Assembly: GCA_028565635.1 (NCBI GenBank)
Contig: JAOXYB010043537.1
Coordinates: 1-12,624, forward strand
Length of the DNA stretch: 12,624 bases
DNA from: Phoronis ovalis
Taxonomy: Eukaryota; Phoronida; Phoronidae
Direction: 5' to 3'
The position numbers were made by a program, and so were the translations under genes. Every line of letters begins with the position of its first letter. Position 1 is the stretch's first letter. The notes below the pieces were generated by a model. That model worked only from the letters and a program-made list of their open reading frames with translations. It was not told where the DNA came from and did not search any database. Of the stretch, positions 9,597 to 12,624 are shown piece by piece.

Positions 9597-10094
9597 ATGA
9601 TAATAAGTGTAAGTGTGCCTGGAATGCAATGTGAAGATATTCTGATGATAATAAGTGTGCCTGGAATACAATGTGAAGATATTCTGATGATAAGTGTGCC
9701 TGGAATGCAATGTGAAGATATTCTGATGATAAGTGTGCCTGGAATACAATGTGAAGATATTCTGATGATAATAAGTGTGCCTGGAATGCAATGTGAAGAT
9801 ATTCTGATGATAAGTGTGCCTGGAATGCAATGTGAAAATATTCTGATGATAATAAGTGTGCCTGGAATGCAATGTGAAGATATTCTGATGATAAGTGTGC
9901 CTGGAATGCAATGTGAAAATATTCTGATGATAATAAGTGTGCCTGGAATACAATGTGAAGATATTCTGATGATAATAAGTGTGCCTGGAATACAATGTGA
10001 AGATGTTCTGATGATATTAAGTGTGCCTGGAACGCAATGTGAAGATATTCTGATGATAATAAGTGTGCCTGGAATGCAATGTGAAGATATTCTG
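9597..10094. repeat. Minisatellite, 12 units of mostly 39 or 42 bp
   Basis: The unit consensus on the + strand is ATGATAATAAGTGTGCCTGG followed by AATGCAATGTGAAGATATTC and TG. Units begin at 9597 (48 bp, with an internal duplicated AGTGTA-like hexamer), 9645, 9687, 9726, 9765, 9807, 9846, 9888, 9927, 9969, 10011 and 10053. Four units (9687, 9726, 9807, 9888) are 39 bp, lacking one ATA triplet, and the others are 42 bp. Every length is a multiple of three and no unit holds a stop in one + frame and two - frames, so the array stays open on both strands. Translated on + it repeats M(I)ISVPGMQCEDIL. It lies in GRK intron 1, the + open frame has a non-ATG start, and no protein family is recognised, so it is best read as non-coding. 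Confidence 0.95.
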
Positions 10095-12537
10095 AGCGTT
10101 ATGTTAAAAAATGATAATACAAGCTTTGTCATAGAATGTTGAGAAATGTTGATGTCAGATTGTCATTGAGAACGAATAGTAAATTAAGTGAGCTTGATAT
10201 TAGTCTGTTCTCTATTCTTTCTCTACATGGTATATTGGATGATAAACCAAACATGAACATTATTGTTACATTATACACAAATCTACCATATACATAAAAT
10301 ACTGCAATTAAAGTATATGATCCATTAAATATCACTCTTTTAAAACATGTTTTAAGGCTCATTAGATAGACTAAATAATATAATTGTCCAAAAGCTAGTA
10401 TTAAGCTGCCAGGGATATTTAGATACAATTCAGTGTGTTGTACAAATACAATCTGCAGTACTGGCTCTTCAAAACATTCAAATCAGTAATAAGTTTGGGT
10501 AACTGAACGTATATACAACTTCAGGCATAAGTTATTTTTATCAGGGTTCTAATTTTAGTTTGCAGTTCTAAGTTAGGAACTATATAATTACATATCCCCC
10601 ACTTTTTAAAACAGTTATGTTATTATTGCTCTTCCTCCTCCCTGCTGTGTTCTTGTGCTATTAAATACCTGACATATGTTATTTTTACACAATGGGCATG
10701 GAATCTGCAATAAAGTCAACTTTAATGTTGCACTTAATTTATTACGTCTGAGTAGTATTCAAGACACCCTGAACAAATGTAAGGGCATTCAGTTCACTGA
10801 ATTAATATTATATGTTGTCCAATCATAGCTCTGACACTTGAGTTTTATTACATGCAATTGGATTTGAAAATACAATAATTAATTTTTAAAATTGATATTG
10901 CAGATATCTATTCATACGGGAAAAAATAAAGCAGAATCGGTCAAGATTTACACTTCTAAACCTGTGAAATATTTTAATTTTCTGTTGTCCAATCGGTTCT
11001 CACTTAGTTTGACATTTCAAGTCAATGGATAGGAATTGTTGGATATCCTATCAGACAACATTCTTAAGATTCAATTAAAAGTGGAAAAATCATTTTCTAA
11101 CCAGAATTTATCTACTAAACAGCACATATAAGTAATACCACTTTACACAGAATAAAATACAAATTTTCCAGCTGAATGAACCATTATTACCATCAAACTA
11201 ATTAATCTACTGTACACAATTCACTTTAAGAGTTGTAATGCATGCTGATGCACATCAATAAACCCTCAACAACTCCCAAATGAGGCAAAATCCTGGCATG
11301 ACATTTTTGAAATGCATTGAAGGATTTATTACAGATTGTTGCATCTTCTCTGCCATGGACATATACTTTTGTCAACATAGAAATGTGTCATGGTAACTCA
11401 TACTTTTATATATATGATTATATATGCCCAAAACAGCTTATTAATTTGTCAGGTGGTCCTTTTTTATTAATGTGGATTTCCAGTCTCTATATCTCACCTG
11501 ATACTAACAGTCTCAGATACTTTAATGCAATTCTTGCTTGCATAATAACTCAATATCAGATTTAACATAGGCAGAACACAATGTCCCTAAAAAATTAAAC
11601 AAATCCAGACTTTCTATTTCAACAAACAGCACATGTCACTTTGACATTGTGTTTTTTCCTGCACTTTTACAATTATAAAATGTAGATGAATTTAACAATT
11701 AAACCTGTGTGAAAAAAATAATAAATAACATAATTTTGAAGGATTTTTTTCTTTATTCTCACAACAATGAATACAGTAAAGAAATAAACTAGAAAACGAT
11801 TTTCTTATATAATAACAGCTTTACAATTTACGTCATTGCCAGAACAGAACTCATGTAAATGTCAGCATGTATTTAATATCACAGAAATGAAACCCTCGCA
11901 GTTTTAGTACCACCAAGATAAAATGTCATACGTGCAGTCCTATAAGCTACTATAATCACTTAAATGTTTTTACTGTATTTTTACCAGTGGCTCTAGGCAA
12001 AGTGCTACCAAGACAAAACACTATAATTAAAATTTGCATTGATACGTGATTATTTTGTCACGTTTAATATTAAGCTCGACCTTTGGAAGGCGACGTCATA
12101 TTCATACAGTTAGGGGGATCAATGCAGCTGTCTATAAGATCGTGCAGGTAAAAAAGTTCCTCAAACAGGAATCTATCTAAACCATGTTCCCTTGTATACC
12201 TGAAAAACTGACAGGCTTAAGTAGATTCTCAGTTCATGCTCCAGTCTTGCTGCATATCCTGTCACGATGTTATCACAGATAATATGATGCAGGATACAGG
12301 TTTATATACAATATACTGCCTTCTCTCATGCATGGCTGTTCCAACCTCCACCCTTAATACTAACCATATAAGACAAACGTGCATTCAATGAAAATTATGA
12401 CAAATCTTCAGATTAAAAATAAGTCTTAACGTTTATAACTATCCCAGTTCATAGGATTTATAATATAGTATAATATATCTACTATATATTTTGTTTCCTT
12501 TTAGTGTCATGGTTCGCACAGAATTTAGATGGCAAAA

Positions 12538-12588
12538 TTCCATGACGTTTCCATGACTTTTCCAGAAGATTTCATAATTTTCCATGAC
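12538..12588. repeat. Phased TTCCATGAC array, probable edge of a dispersed element
   Basis: TTCCATGAC occurs at 12538, 12549 and 12580, with degenerate forms at 12560 (TTCCAGAAG) and 12571 (TTCATAATT), so starts are spaced 11, 11, 11 and 9 bp. From memory, AATTCCATGACTTTTCCATGAC-like strings are common in non-autonomous DNA transposons of animals. The preceding TCATGGTTCGCACAGAATTT (12508-12527) may belong to the same element, which probably continues past the right edge. Confidence 0.5.
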
Positions 12589-12624
12589 CATGATGCAATC
12601 ACGCTATCGGGAAACATGCGTCTA

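Larger units (their letters stand above)
7396..12624 (-). other. GRK5: First GRK intron (partial, at least 5.2 kb)
   Basis: This is everything upstream of the exon-2 acceptor in the gene. I looked on the minus strand for an exon encoding the conserved N-terminal helix and ending in a phase-1 donor, and found none, so exon 1 probably lies beyond the right edge. The only near fit (AGAAG|GTAAAT at about 7517) has a stop in frame and no ATG. Inside are the minisatellite at 9597-10094, small hairpins at 8492-8557 and 9157-9194, and the TTCCATGAC array near 12540. The rest (7396-8491, 8558-9156, 9195-9596, 10095-12537) shows only AT-rich sequence without supported genes. Confidence 0.8.

Noticed and set aside
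9597-10094. CRISPR array
   Set aside because: Units are contiguous and nearly identical with no unique spacers, and the context is a eukaryotic intron.
9597-10094. C/D box snoRNA cluster suggested by the recurring CTGATGA
   Set aside because: Box C needs a purine before TGATGA, and there is no terminal stem or separate box D in the units; it is only part of the minisatellite unit.
9515-10132. Two long minus-strand open frames (205 and 147 residues) over the same array
   Set aside because: They are consequences of a unit length divisible by three without stops in those frames, with no independent coding evidence.
9465-10142. 225-residue + strand open frame across the minisatellite
   Set aside because: It starts at GTG, consists mostly of the tandem unit, has no recognised domain, and equally long frames run on the other strand through the same repeats. 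It is kept only as a question in the findings.
12111-12149. Possible + strand mini-exon between CATACAG and CAG|GTAAAA
   Set aside because: The splice-like ends are short and common by chance, and the 12-residue product matches nothing I know.

Overview
This is an AT-rich (roughly two-thirds A+T by eye), intron-dominated stretch of a eukaryotic nuclear genome. There are no bacterial-style genes, Shine-Dalgarno sites or operons, and nearly all the long open frames are chance. The only protein-coding signal I can support is three short exons on the minus strand, with consensus splice sites. They join without a gap into one 96-residue fragment of a G protein-coupled receptor kinase of the GRK4/5/6 class (human GRK5, fly Gprk2).

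In gene order (high to low coordinates) the layout is: intron 1, at least 5.2 kb and running off the right edge (7396-12624); exon 2 (7300-7395), with the basic lipid- and calmodulin-binding segment; intron 2, 5,968 bp (1332-7299); exon 3 (1219-1331) and exon 4 (761-838), encoding the start of the RGS-homology domain and separated by a 380-bp intron; then the intron after exon 4, which runs off the left edge (1-760). The first exon (start codon and receptor-interacting N-terminal helix), the rest of the RGS-homology domain and the whole kinase domain lie outside the window. Splice phases (1, 1, 0) agree across all three exons, and the joined product aligns to human GRK5 residues about 18-113 without an indel.

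The introns hold the rest: a 12-unit 39/42-bp minisatellite (9597-10094); a 133-bp foldback (7064-7196) about 100 nt downstream of the exon-2 donor; several fragments resembling dispersed invertebrate repeats (1-112, 1694-1823, 4973-5099, 5876-6190, 12538-12588); a diverged direct duplication with an adjoining CCAAT-bearing patch (3728-4075); and a few small hairpins.

The organism is a metazoan. The exons look invertebrate (exon 2 carries ILQFPHI and exon 3 EQQPVG, as in the fly homologue). One repeat, with a GACCTTGACCTTGG core and a downstream AGGGTCA-type core, recalls a repeat common in molluscs. The phylum is therefore a low-confidence guess: mollusc or another marine invertebrate. I found no convincing new gene system. 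The most unusual items are the codon-length minisatellite, the intronic foldback, and the ~11-bp-phased TTCCATGAC array at the right edge.
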